Assembly (NCBI GenBank): GCA_016713125.1
Contig: JADJPT010000010.1
Span: 62,001-126,000 of the forward strand
Direction: 5' to 3'
Length of the DNA stretch: 64,000 nt
From: Betaproteobacteria bacterium
GTDB lineage: Bacteria > Pseudomonadota > Gammaproteobacteria > Burkholderiales > SG8-39
Part shown: piece by piece, positions 9,319 through 18,918 of the stretch
Numbering within the stretch: position 1 is the first letter of the stretch
Layout of the letters: each line of letters starts with the position of its first letter
Translations under genes and position numbers: made by a program
The notes under the pieces: model-generated
Database searches by the model: none
Told to the model about the DNA's origin: nothing
Seen by the model: only the letters and a program-made list of their open reading frames with translations

Positions 9319-11394
9319 ATGTCCAGCACGCAATCCACGCCGGGGAATGCCTCGGCGATAGACATGAGCCAGTTCTTCCAGGTCTTCTTCGACGAGGCCG
9401 CGGAACACCTGGCCGACATGGAGACCCAGTTGCTGGCGGTGGATCCCGCGGAACCCGATGCGGAGTCGCTGAACGCGATCTTCCGTGCCGCGCATTCGAT
9501 AAAGGGCGGCAGCGGCACCTTCGGCTTCACGGACATGGCCGAGCTCACCCATGAGGCGGAAACCCTGCTCGATCGCCTGCGGAAGCGCGAACTGCAGATC
9601 ACCGTGCCGATGATCGACACGCTGCTCGAGGCCGGCGACGTGCTGCGCGCGCAGCTTGCGCGTCATCGCGGCGAGAGCAGGGAGCAGGTCGACGCGGCGC
9701 CCATCGTGCGCAGGCTCAACGCCCTGGCCAGCGAAACGAACGAGCCGCAGGCCGCCGCGCGCAGCCTGAGCCTGCAGTTCACGCTGATTGCGCAGGCCAA
9801 TTTCGACATGCTGCTGGCCGATCTTTCCCGGCTCGGCGAGATCACCACGCTGCAGGGGCCGGACGCCGGTCGCAACTGCAAGGTCGGCCTGCTGACCGAC
9901 GCGGACGACGCCGAGATCTCGGTGCGCCTGCGCACCGCCGCCGAGCCTGCCAGCATCCAGGTTTCGGTGTCCGGACAGGAGAGTGCGCCGGTGGCCGATC
10001 CCGGCTACGGCTTCTTCAGCGACGATCCGGCGCCGGTCCGCGCCGAACCCGCGGACCCCGGCTATGGGTTCTTCACCGACGCACCGGCCGCGCCCGGTGC
10101 TTCCGCGCCCCACGCGGCCGCAACCGAGTCCGCTGCAAGCTGGGGTCGTCGGTCGACCGACGATCCGAATGTCGTCACCGCTCCGGCGGGCCGCCGCGGC
10201 AGCGACAAGCAGGTGGTCTCGCCCAACGGAGACTCTTCCTCGATCCGCGTCGGCGTGGACAAGGTCGACCAGCTGATCAATCTGGTCGGCGAGCTGGTGA
10301 TCACGCAGGCCATGCTGTCGCAGAAGGCCGCGCGCCTCGCAGCCGGCGAAAACGTGGATCTCTCCACCGGCATGGCCGACCTGGAACGCAACACGCGCGA
10401 CCTGCAGGAATCGGTGATGTCGATCCGCATGCTGCCGATGTCCTTCGTGTTCAACCGATTTCCGCGCATGTTGCGCGACCTGGCCGCCAAGCTGGGCAAG
10501 CAGGTGGAGCTGAAAACCATCGGCGAGCAGACCGAACTGGACAAGGGCGTCATCGAGAAGATCGCCGACCCGATGAACCATCTGGTGCGCAACTCCGTGG
10601 ATCACGGCATCGAGCTGCCGGAGGAACGCCTCGCCGCCGGCAAACCGGCGCACGGGACGCTGACGCTGCGTGCCTACCATCAGGGCGGCAACATCGTCAT
10701 CGAGGTCGCCGACGACGGCAAGGGTCTCGACCGCTCGAAGATCCTCGCCAAGGCCACCGAGCGCGGTCTGAAGGTATCGGAGGCGATGAGCGACCAGGAG
10801 GTCTGGCTGCTGATCTTCGAACCCGGCTTCTCGACCGCGGACAAGGTCACCGACGTTTCCGGCCGGGGCGTGGGCATGGACGTGGTGAAGAAGAACATCC
10901 TGGCGCTGGGCGGTTCGGTGGAACTCGAGTCGGCCACCGGCCACGGCACGCGGGTCATCGTGCGCCTGCCGCTGACGCTGGCGATCATGGACGGCATGTC
11001 GATCGCAGTGCGGGGCGACACCTACATCATCCCGCTGGCCAGCGTGGTGGAACTGCTGCAGCCGGGCAGCCGCGAGATCAAGACGGTTTCCGGCCAGGGC
11101 CGCGTGGTCGAGGTGCGTTCCGAGTACCTGCCGGTGGTGTCCCTCTCCGAAGTGTTCGGCGGCGAGAGCCGCGAGGCGGACGACAAGGAGTCGATCATGG
11201 TCATCGTCGAGGTCGACGGGGCCAAGACCGCGCTGCTGGTCGACGAACTGGTCGGCCAGCACCAGGTGGTGGTCAAGAGCCTGGAGGCCAACTACCGGCG
11301 CATTCCGGGCATCTCGGGCGCGACCATCATGGGTGACGGCCGCGTGGCGCTGATCATGGACATTGCGGCCCTGGTCAAGCTGGCGCGGCACTGA
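9319..11394 (+). CDS. cheA: Chemotaxis histidine kinase CheA
   Basis: 691 aa with the CheA order of domains: HPt with phospho-His59 in AAHSIKGGSG, a P2-like domain (about 150-220), dimerisation helices ('DKVDQLINLVGELVITQAML'), HATPase (NSVDHGIE, DDGKGLD) and a C-terminal CheW-like domain. It phosphorylates CheY and CheB when receptors are unoccupied. The linker at about residues 228-262 contains two copies of DPGYGFF, each followed by a S/T-D-x-P stretch. The gene sits between cheY and an MCP, as expected for a chemosensory array operon. Confidence 0.96.
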   Translation: MSSTQSTPGNASAIDMSQFFQVFFDEAAEHLADMETQLLAVDPAEPDAESLNAIFRAAHSIKGGSGTFGFTDMAELTHEAETLLDRLRKRELQITVPMIDTLLEAGDVLRAQLARHRGESREQVDAAPIVRRLNALASETNEPQAAARSLSLQFTLIAQANFDMLLADLSRLGEITTLQGPDAGRNCKVGLLTDADDAEISVRLRTAAEPASIQVSVSGQESAPVADPGYGFFSDDPAPVRAEPADPGYGFFTDAPAAPGASAPHAAATESAASWGRRSTDDPNVVTAPAGRRGSDKQVVSPNGDSSSIRVGVDKVDQLINLVGELVITQAMLSQKAARLAAGENVDLSTGMADLERNTRDLQESVMSIRMLPMSFVFNRFPRMLRDLAAKLGKQVELKTIGEQTELDKGVIEKIADPMNHLVRNSVDHGIELPEERLAAGKPAHGTLTLRAYHQGGNIVIEVADDGKGLDRSKILAKATERGLKVSEAMSDQEVWLLIFEPGFSTADKVTDVSGRGVGMDVVKKNILALGGSVELESATGHGTRVIVRLPLTLAIMDGMSIAVRGDTYIIPLASVVELLQPGSREIKTVSGQGRVVEVRSEYLPVVSLSEVFGGESREADDKESIMVIVEVDGAKTALLVDELVGQHQVVVKSLEANYRRIPGISGATIMGDGRVALIMDIAALVKLARH

Positions 11395-11549
11395 GCCGCG
11401 AGCCGGACATCGGCGCGGTGGCGGACCGGATGCTGGTCCCGGTCGACGTCGAGAGGCTGAGGCCAGACGGATGAATGGCGCTGATGGACATCGAATCAGC
11501 GGCTGCGTGTAAATGGAACTGACAGAAATAATCTCTTTGGAGGATGGAA

Positions 11550-13258
11550 ATGAAATCGCTGAGTAACTTGAAGATCGGTACGCGTCTTTCGCTCGGATTC
11601 GGCATTGTTCTGGTCTGCATGCTGGCGCTCGGAGCGTTCGCTCTGAACGGATTGTCCCGGAGCAATGCCCAGCTGCACGGCATCGTGGACAAGGACGTCA
11701 TGAAGCTCGAAGCGGCGCTCGAGGTCGAGGCGGCTACGCGGGCCAGCGCCTTCCGCGCCCTGGAGCTGGCCTTGGTGGCCGATCCCGCTCAGAGAAGGCA
11801 TATCGTCGAACGCATGTCGGTGAACAGCAAACGTGCCGGCGACGCAATAGCCACGCTCGAATCCCTGGTCTACCTCCCGGAGGGCAAGGAGATCGTCGGC
11901 AGGGTCAAGGCGGCACGCAACGACTTCTCCGCTTCGTATGGGAAGGTGCAGGAACTGGTTGCCGCAGGAAAATCTGCAGAAGCCCTGGAAGTCGCGAAAA
12001 CCGACATGGACGTGAAGTTCTCCAAGCTGGCGGTCGGGCTGTTGGAGATGGGAAAGCTGCAGAAGCAGTTGCTGCGAAAGGGCATCCAGAAGAGCGACGC
12101 GGACTACGCCGAACTGCGCAGTGTGTCGCTGGCGCTGATCGTCGCCGCCTTGCTGATCGGCGCGTTCATCGCCTGGGCCGTGACGCGCTCCATCAGCAAG
12201 CCGCTGGCCGAGGCCACCTTCGCGGCCAACGCGGTGGCCGAGGGCAAGGTCTCACGACCAGCATCGTGCCCGCCGGGCGCGACGAAATCGGCGAGATGGT
12301 CGAGTCCATGGCCAAGATGCAGACCCGCCTGGTCGAGATTGTCGGCGGGATACGCTCCTCCTCGGACGCCATCGGCACGGGCAGCAGGCAGATCGCCGCA
12401 GGCAACCTGGATCTGTCCAGCCGCACCGAAGAGCAGGCCTCCAGCCTGGAGGAAACCGCTTCGGCGATGGAACAGCTGACGGCCACCGTCAAGCAGAACG
12501 CCGAGAACGCACGCCAGGCCAACCAGCTGGCCGCGGGCGCCTCGCAGGTGGCCGAGAAGGGCGGCAAGGTGGTGGGCAACGTGGTCACCACCATGGAGCA
12601 GATCACCGACGCGAGCAAGAAGATCGCCGACATCATCGGCGTGATCGACGGCATCGCCTTCCAGACCAACATCCTGGCGCTGAACGCCGCGGTGGAGGCG
12701 GCGCGTGCCGGAGAGCAGGGCCGCGGCTTCGCGGTGGTGGCGTCGGAAGTGCGCAGCCTGGCACAGAAATCGGCCGCTGCCGCCAAGGAGATCAAGGGCC
12801 TGATCGACGATTCCGTGCAGAAGGTCGATACCGGCGCCAAGCTGGTCGACGAGGCCGGCACCACGATGCAGGACATCGTCACCCAGGTGCGGCGCGTCAC
12901 CGACATCATGACCGAGATCACCGCGGCCTCGCAGGAGCAGTCCTCGGGCATCGAGCAGGTCAGCCAGGCCATCGTGCAGATGGACCAGGTGACGCAGCAG
13001 AATGCCGCGCTGGTCGAGGAATCGGCCGCCGCAGCGGAATCCATGCGCGTGCAGGCCGAAGGCCTGTCGAAGGCGGTGGCCGTGTTCACGCTGGACCGCA
13101 TCAGCAGGGATTCCAGAGGAGCGCAGCCGGGCATCGCAGCGATCGAGGCGCCGGTCGCCAAGGCGTTGCCAAGAGTCGGCAAGAAGCCGCTGACTGTGCG
13201 CAAGGCCGCAGCTTCGCCGGTGGCCGCCAAACAGAGTGACGAGTGGGAAAGTTTCTAA
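11550..13258 (+). CDS. Methyl-accepting chemotaxis protein with CheR-tethering pentapeptide (apparent frameshift)
   Basis: About 569 aa after correction. N-terminal TM1 (about 13-31), a four-helix-bundle-like periplasmic domain, TM2 (about 190-210), HAMP, then the signalling hairpin 'IAFQTNILALNAAVEAARAG'. It ends EWESF, matching the xWxxF pentapeptide that tethers CheR and CheB. The start at 11550 is preferred over 11544 because GGAGG at 11539-11543 is then well spaced. The frame shifts near 12254, just after HAMP: GGCAAGGTCTCACGACC lacks about one base, and restoring it gives TTSIVPAGRDEIGEM. A likely sequence error rather than a dead receptor. Confidence 0.88.
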
Positions 13259-13268
13259 GGAGCCGGAC

Positions 13269-13778
13269 ATGGGACAGATGGAAGACATGGGCAGCCGCAT
13301 CGCCGCCGGGGTCACGGGAGAGCTCAACGAGTTCCTGACCTTCACGCTGGGCGCGGAGGAGTACGGGATCGACATCCTGAAGGTCAAGGAGATCCGCGGC
13401 TACGACGCGGTGACGCGGATCGCCAACGCACCGGAGTACATCAAGGGGGTGATCAACCTGCGCGGCACCATCGTGCCGATCGTCGACATGCGCATCCGGT
13501 TCAGGCTGGGCGAGCCGCGCTACGACCAGTTCACGGTGGTGATCATCCTGAACGTGGCCGGGCGCGTGCTGGGCATGGTGGTGGACGGGGTGTCGGACGT
13601 GATCACGCTGAACGCCGGGCAGGTGAAGCCGGCGCCGGAGTTCGGCGCCGCGCTGGACACGCAGTACATCATCGGCCTGGGCACGGTGGAGGACAGGATG
13701 CTGATCCTGGTCGACATCGAGAAGCTGATGACCGACGGGGAAATGGCGCTGATGGAGTCCGCGGCAGTCGCCGCCTGA
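13269..13778 (+). CDS. cheW: Chemotaxis coupling protein CheW
   Basis: 169 aa CheW, which bridges receptors and CheA. Conserved segments include FTLGAEEYGIDILKVKEIR, APEYIKGVINLRGTIVPIVD and VVDGVSDVI. The start at 13269 follows AAGGAG; an upstream in-frame ATG at 13236 lies inside the preceding MCP gene. It lies 10 bases after that gene, so the two are very likely co-translated. Confidence 0.95.
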   Translation: MGQMEDMGSRIAAGVTGELNEFLTFTLGAEEYGIDILKVKEIRGYDAVTRIANAPEYIKGVINLRGTIVPIVDMRIRFRLGEPRYDQFTVVIILNVAGRVLGMVVDGVSDVITLNAGQVKPAPEFGAALDTQYIIGLGTVEDRMLILVDIEKLMTDGEMALMESAAVAA

Positions 13779-13864
13779 ACCGGGGCGCTGCACGGGACGG
13801 AAAAGGAAGCAGGAACCATGCGGGCCGCGCGTCGGACGCGGTCCGCCAAGGAGGGACGGCAGTC

Positions 13865-16160
13865 ATGAAACTCGCAAACATCAGGATAGGCCCGCGTCTG
13901 GGGGCTCGCGTTCGGCGCGATCCTGGCGATCTGCGTCGCCATCGGTACGCTGGGCATCGTCAACGGATTTCGCAACGATGCCAGCCTGGAGGGCATCGCC
14001 CTGCATTTCGACAAGATGCAGCTGGGCGGAGCGGTGGCGGAGGCGGCGCAGGAGAACATGCAGTACGTGGCCGAACTGCTGATCTCCGAGGACATGGGCG
14101 CAATCGAGAAGATCTCGGCCAAGCTGGAGCAGAACCGTGTAAGGAACGTCGAGACGATGAAGAAGCTCGACGCGATGAAGTTCGACGCTGAAGGCAGCAG
14201 GCTGTACGCGGCGCTCAAGGAGAGGCGCAAGATCTTCATCGACAAGCGCAACGGCGTCATAGAACTGCTGAAGAAGGCCAGGTACAGCGAAGGCCGCATG
14301 CAATTTGACGAAACGCTGGTACCCGTGGTGACCGAGTACAAGAAGGCCCTGGCCGATTTCAGCGCCTACCAGCGCAAGATGGTCAGCCAGAAGGTCGAGG
14401 CCGCAGAAATCGCCAACCGCAACAGCCGCACAGTCGTGGCGGTCGCGCTGCTGGTGCTGCTGGCCGGCGGCGCGCTGGGCGCCTTCCTGATCGCGCGCTC
14501 GGTCACCCGCCCGCTGCGCGAAGCCGTGGAGGTCGCCGACGCGGTGGCTCGCGGCGAGCTGGGCCGCGAGGTCGTCGTCGACGGCAAGGACGAGACCAGC
14601 CAGCTGCTCAACTCCATGCGCGGCATGGTCGACACCCTGAAGCGTTTCAGCGAGGCGCAGAACGAGATTGCGCAGAAGCACGCGGCGGGAACCATCAGCT
14701 TCCGCATGCCGTCGCAGGAGTTCCGCGGCGTCTACTGCGAGATGGCTGAGAAGCTGAATGAACTGGTGGCCAGCCACATAGCGGTGAAGATGCGTGTGGT
14801 CAACATCGTCAAGGCCTACGCCGAAGGGGACTTCTCCTCGCAGATGGAGCAACTGTTGGGCTAGAAGGCGATGATCACCGAGGTGATGGCGAACGTCCGG
14901 GCCAGCCTGCTGGCGATCAGCACGCAGATCGGCACGCTGGCCAGCGCCGCCGCCGCGGGACGATTCTCCGAGCGCGGCGATGCGGAGCGCTTCCGCAACG
15001 AGTTCAAGGCCATGGTCGAGGGCCTCAACCGTCTCATGGAGGTTTCAGACACGGGTCTGAGCGAGGTATCCAGGGTGCTCGGCGCCCTTGCCAAGGGCGA
15101 CCTGACCGAGCGCATCGCCAACGACTATGCGGGGACCTTCGGCACGCTCAAGGACGATTCCAATCGCACGGTGGCGCAGCTGACTGGGATCGTCGGACAG
15201 ATCCGCGAGGCTTCCGAGGCGATCAGCACGGCCTCGAGCCAGATCGCGGCGGGGAACACCGATCTTTCGCAACGCACGGAGGAGCAGGCATCGAGCCTGC
15301 AGCAGACCGCCAGCTCTATGGAGCAGCTGACGGCGACGGTGAAGCAGAACGCAGAGAACGCGCGGCAGGCCAACCAGCTGGCGGTGGGAGCGTCCGGGGT
15401 GGCGCAGAAGGGAGGGGAGGTGGTGGGTGAAGTGGTGAAGACCATGGAGTCGATCACCGAGTCGAGCCGCAAGATCGCCGACATCATCGGAGTGATCGAC
15501 GGCATCGCGTTCCAGACCAACATTCTGGCCCTGAACGCCGCAGTGGAGGCGGCACGCGCCGGGGAACCGGGGCGCGGATTCGCGGTGGTGGCTTCGGAGG
15601 TGCGCAGCCTGGCGCAGAAGTCGGCCTCGGCGGCCAAGGAGATCAAGGGCTTGATCGATTCTTCGGTACAGAAGGTGGATGCCGGCGCCAAGCTGGTTGA
15701 CCAGGCCGGCAACACGATGGCCGACATCGTCAGCCAGGTGAGGCGGGTGACGGACATCATGGCGGAGATCACGGCGGCCAGCCAGGAGCAGTCGACGGGG
15801 ATCGAGCAGGTCAACCAGGCGATCGCGCAGATGGACCAGGTGACGCAGCAGAACGCGGCGCTGGTGGAGCAGGCGGCGGCGGCGGCCGAGAGCATGAAGG
15901 ACCAGGCCGGCAACCTCTCGCAGGCGATCAGCGTGTTCACGCTCGAAGCTGTGTCACTGCAACCGGCCAGGCAGACGGCGATCGGACCGAAGGCGGGTCC
16001 GGCGGCGGGCAAGCCCGCGCCGGCCTCGCCCAGAGCCTTGCCGGCGCAGGCCGGCGCCAGGTCACTGCCGGGCGATGCCGGACCGGCCGGAAGAAAAGCG
16101 ATGGCGGCAAGACGGCCCGCACCAGTGAAGGCCGGTATGGACGAATGGAATACGTTCTGA
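13865..16160 (+). CDS. Methyl-accepting chemotaxis protein interrupted by a frameshift and an in-frame amber codon
   Basis: An MCP of about 764 codons: TM1 near the N-terminus, a helical periplasmic domain, TM2 (about residues 190-212), HAMP-like repeats, the hairpin 'IAFQTNILALNAAVEAARAG', and the C-terminal pentapeptide EWNTF. Two lesions occur. A run of five G at 13900-13904 has one base too many; four restore RLGLAFGAILAI. At 14862-14864 a TAG sits in frame where relatives read a Lys (LLG-stop-KAMITEV against LPGKKA). The reading frame is open on both sides. The first lesion looks like a homopolymer error; the second could be a real nonsense mutation or a base error. Confidence 0.8.
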
Positions 16161-16323
16161 CCAGCAGCCTCACGACAGAGCCTGTGAGGGTGAATGGGAA
16201 GAGTCCAGGAACTGCTGAAAATTCATTTAACGACCAACACGCTCACGGACGCATTCCAGCCGGATTGCTGACATTCAGGACGGGCGGTTTGGTGCATGCG
16301 CAGAAGTCACAAGGAATACGGCA

Positions 16324-17193
16324 ATGAGTGCAGTAGAGCAGGCCAGTACACATGGGGAGGAGCGGGAATTCGAGTTCTCCCGCCGCGACTTCGAGCGGGT
16401 GCGCAGCCTGATTCATGCACGCGCCGGCATCAGCCTCAACCCGAGCAAGCAGAACATGGTCTACAGCCGACTGTCGCGGCGGCTGCGTGCGCTGGGCGCG
16501 CAGAGCTTCGCCGAGTACCTGGACCGGCTCGAGCGCTCCGCGGACGGCGAGTGGCAGAACTTCGTCAACTCGTTGCCCACCAACCTGACGGCATTCTTCC
16601 GCGAGCCGCACCATTTCCCGGTGCTCGGCGAGTTGCTCAAGAGCAGGCCGGCCGACTCGCACAATCCGATCGTACTGTGGTGCTCGGCGGCCTCGACGGG
16701 CGAGGAACCCTACTCGATGGCGATGCAGGCGGTGGAGACGTTCGGCACCACGACGCCGCCGGTGCGCATCCTGGCCACCGACATCGATACCGCCGTGCTG
16801 GAGACCGCGCGCCGCGGCGTCTACACGACGGAGGCGCTCGAGCGCGTCGACCCGCAGCGTGTGAAACGCCATTTCATGCGCGGCACCGGGGCGAATGCCG
16901 GCATGGCGCGCGTGCGCCCGGAGCTTCAGGCGATGGTCAGCTTCCGCCGCCTCAATCTGCTCGAGCGGGACTGGCAGATAGGCCGGGGATTCGATGCGAT
17001 CTTCTGCCGCAACGTGATGATCTACTTCGAGAAGGACACGCAACGCGGCATCCTCGAGCGCTTCGCGCCGCTGCTGCAGCCCTGGGGGCTGCTGTTCGCC
17101 GGCCATTCGGAAAACTTCAGCCAGGCGCGGGATCTGTTCACGCTGCGCGGCAAGACGGTCTACCGGCTCGCCACTGCCTCCGAGCGGTCCTGA
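16324..17193 (+). CDS. cheR: Chemotaxis protein methyltransferase CheR
   Basis: 289 aa. SAM-dependent enzyme that methylates glutamates on chemoreceptors during adaptation. The N-terminal helical domain (about 15-80) precedes a Rossmann domain with LWCSAASTGEEPYS, ATDIDTAVLE and FDAIFCRNVMIYF, all standard for CheR. The two upstream receptors end in xWxxF pentapeptides that would recruit it. A 163-base gap separates it from the MCP; the gap holds a short CCTCAC/GTGAGG inverted repeat near 16169-16190. cheD follows after 12 bases. Confidence 0.96.
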   Translation: MSAVEQASTHGEEREFEFSRRDFERVRSLIHARAGISLNPSKQNMVYSRLSRRLRALGAQSFAEYLDRLERSADGEWQNFVNSLPTNLTAFFREPHHFPVLGELLKSRPADSHNPIVLWCSAASTGEEPYSMAMQAVETFGTTTPPVRILATDIDTAVLETARRGVYTTEALERVDPQRVKRHFMRGTGANAGMARVRPELQAMVSFRRLNLLERDWQIGRGFDAIFCRNVMIYFEKDTQRGILERFAPLLQPWGLLFAGHSENFSQARDLFTLRGKTVYRLATASERS

Positions 17194-17205
17194 GCGGCCT
17201 GCGAG

Positions 17206-17811
17206 ATGCATAACGATGAGTTGCAGCCCCAGGCGCCGAACCTGTACTTCGATCCGCGCTTCGGCATGCAGGCGGCGAAGATACTGCCGGGTGAGTACTA
17301 CGTCAGCGCACGCGAAGTGGTGATGGTGACCGTCCTCGGCTCCTGCGTCTCGGCCTGCATACGCGACCGCAGGCGCGGCATCGGCGGGATGAACCATTTC
17401 ATGCTTCCGGAACGCGGCGGCGGCGAACTTATCGGTGCGGCGGCGCGCTACGGCGCCTACGCGATGGAGATCCTGCTCAACCAGCTGCTCAAGCTCGGCG
17501 CCGCGCGCGAGGACCTGGAAGCCAAGGTGTTCGGCGGCGGCAGCGTGCTCAGCAACATGACCAGCATCAATGTCGGAGAACGCAATGCCGAGTTCGTGCT
17601 GAAGTTCCTGGCGACCGAGAAGATCGAGATTGCCGCGCGCGACCTGCTGGACGTCTGGCCGCGCAAGATCTATTACTTCCCGCAGACCGGCCGCGTACTG
17701 GTCAAGAAGCTGCGGGACATGCACAACGACACGATCATCGCCCGCGAGCGCGATTACGGCCTGCGCCTGGAGCGCGAGCCGGTCGCCGGCGACGTGGAAC
17801 TGTTCGGTTAG
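17206..17811 (+). CDS. cheD: Chemoreceptor glutamine deamidase CheD
   Basis: 201 aa. CheD deamidates receptor glutamines and often works with CheB/CheR. The catalytic Cys lies in VLGSCVSACI and the His in GGMNHFMLP, followed by YGAYAMEILLNQLL and the KVFGGGSVL segment. The order cheR-cheD-cheB with gaps of 11-12 bases indicates one transcript for the adaptation enzymes. Confidence 0.95.
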   Translation: MHNDELQPQAPNLYFDPRFGMQAAKILPGEYYVSAREVVMVTVLGSCVSACIRDRRRGIGGMNHFMLPERGGGELIGAAARYGAYAMEILLNQLLKLGAAREDLEAKVFGGGSVLSNMTSINVGERNAEFVLKFLATEKIEIAARDLLDVWPRKIYYFPQTGRVLVKKLRDMHNDTIIARERDYGLRLEREPVAGDVELFG

Positions 17812-17822
17812 AGGGAGTACCC

Positions 17823-18887
17823 ATGCAAGCGAGAATAAAAGTTGTGGTGGTCGACGATTCGGCGCTGATCCGCAGCCTGATGGCGCGCATCATCAACAGC
17901 CAGCCGGACATGTTGTGCGTGGGCGCGGCGGCCGATCCGCTGGCCGCGCGCGAGATGATCCGCGCGCTGAACCCGGATGTGCTCACCCTGGACGTGGAGA
18001 TGCCGAAGATGGACGGCATCGAATTCCTCGAGCGCGTGATGCGTCTGCGTCCCATGCCGGTGCTGATGGTGTCGACGCTGACCGAGAAGGGCAGCGAGGT
18101 CGCGCTGCGCGCCCTCGAGTGCGGGGCTGTGGATTTCGTCGCCAAGCCCAAGTCCGACATCGCCAGCGGCATGATGGAGTACGCCAGCGAGATCAGCGAG
18201 AAGATCCGCATGGCGGCGCGGGCCAAGGTCACGCGCCGCGGCCCGGCGCCCAGGCCGGCGCACCTGGCCAGCCCGTCCAGCGGGTTGCGCGGCACAGAGA
18301 AGCTGATCGCGATCGGTGCCTCGACCGGCGGTACGGAAGCAATCAAGGAGGTGCTGGCGGCGTTGCCGCCCGACATGCCCGGCATCGTCATCACCCAGCA
18401 CATGCCGCCGGGATTCACGCGCGCCTTCGCCAACCGCCTGAACGGGCTTTGTCGCATCCATGTTAAGGAGGCCGAGCATGGCGAGCGCGTGCTGCCGGGC
18501 CATGCCTACATCGCACCCGGCGACAAGCACATGGCCGTGGAGAAGAGCGGCGCCAACTACAAGGTGGCGGTCACGGATGCGCCGCCGGTCAACCGTCACC
18601 GGCCTTCGGTCGAAGTCCTGTTCCGATCTGTCGCAGCGCATGTTCGCGGCAATGCGATCGGCTTGATGCTGACCGGCATGGGCAAGGATGGCGCGCAGGC
18701 CATGCTGGAGATGAAGCTGGCCGGTGCGCACACCTTCGCGCAGGACGAAGCCAGTTGCATCGTGTTCGGCATGCCCAAGGAGGCGATCGCCCTGGGCGGG
18801 GTCGACGAGGTGTTGCCGCTCAACCGCATCGCCGCGCGCCTGCTCGAGCAGTCGGTGCGCATGGGCGGCGGCCTGATCCGCGTCTGA
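17823..18887 (+). CDS. cheB: Chemotaxis methylesterase CheB
   Basis: 354 aa: receiver domain (acceptor D57 in VLTLDVEMPKMDG), linker and methylesterase domain. The catalytic triad is Ser167 in GASTGG, His in ITQHMPPGFT and Asp in MLTGMGKDGA. It removes methyl groups from receptors when phosphorylated by CheA. This is the last gene of the chemotaxis operon; a 10-bp perfect stem follows directly (18893-18918) and faces a convergent gene. Confidence 0.96.
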   Translation: MQARIKVVVVDDSALIRSLMARIINSQPDMLCVGAAADPLAAREMIRALNPDVLTLDVEMPKMDGIEFLERVMRLRPMPVLMVSTLTEKGSEVALRALECGAVDFVAKPKSDIASGMMEYASEISEKIRMAARAKVTRRGPAPRPAHLASPSSGLRGTEKLIAIGASTGGTEAIKEVLAALPPDMPGIVITQHMPPGFTRAFANRLNGLCRIHVKEAEHGERVLPGHAYIAPGDKHMAVEKSGANYKVAVTDAPPVNRHRPSVEVLFRSVAAHVRGNAIGLMLTGMGKDGAQAMLEMKLAGAHTFAQDEASCIVFGMPKEAIALGGVDEVLPLNRIAARLLEQSVRMGGGLIRV

Positions 18888-18892
18888 TGCGG

Positions 18893-18918
18893 CGCCGCGG
18901 CCGGTTCAGGCCGCGGCG
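18893..18918. terminator. Perfect 10-bp GC hairpin between convergent genes
   Basis: CGCCGCGGCC (18893-18902) and GGCCGCGGCG (18909-18918) are perfect inverted repeats with a six-base loop. The stop codon of the minus-strand gene (18906-18908) lies in the loop and its last two Ala codons lie in one arm. There is no T tract on either strand, so it may act as a barrier or RNA 3'-end stabiliser rather than a classical terminator. Confidence 0.55.

Noticed and set aside
9298..11391. A long minus-strand frame opposite cheA
   Set aside because: cheA carries all kinase motifs; the antisense frame is His/Arg/Asp-rich with no domain.
16169..16190. CCTCAC/GTGAGG hairpin as a terminator after the second MCP
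   Set aside because: The stem is only six base pairs, no T tract follows, and cheR-cheD-cheB continue in the same direction. It is too weak to call.
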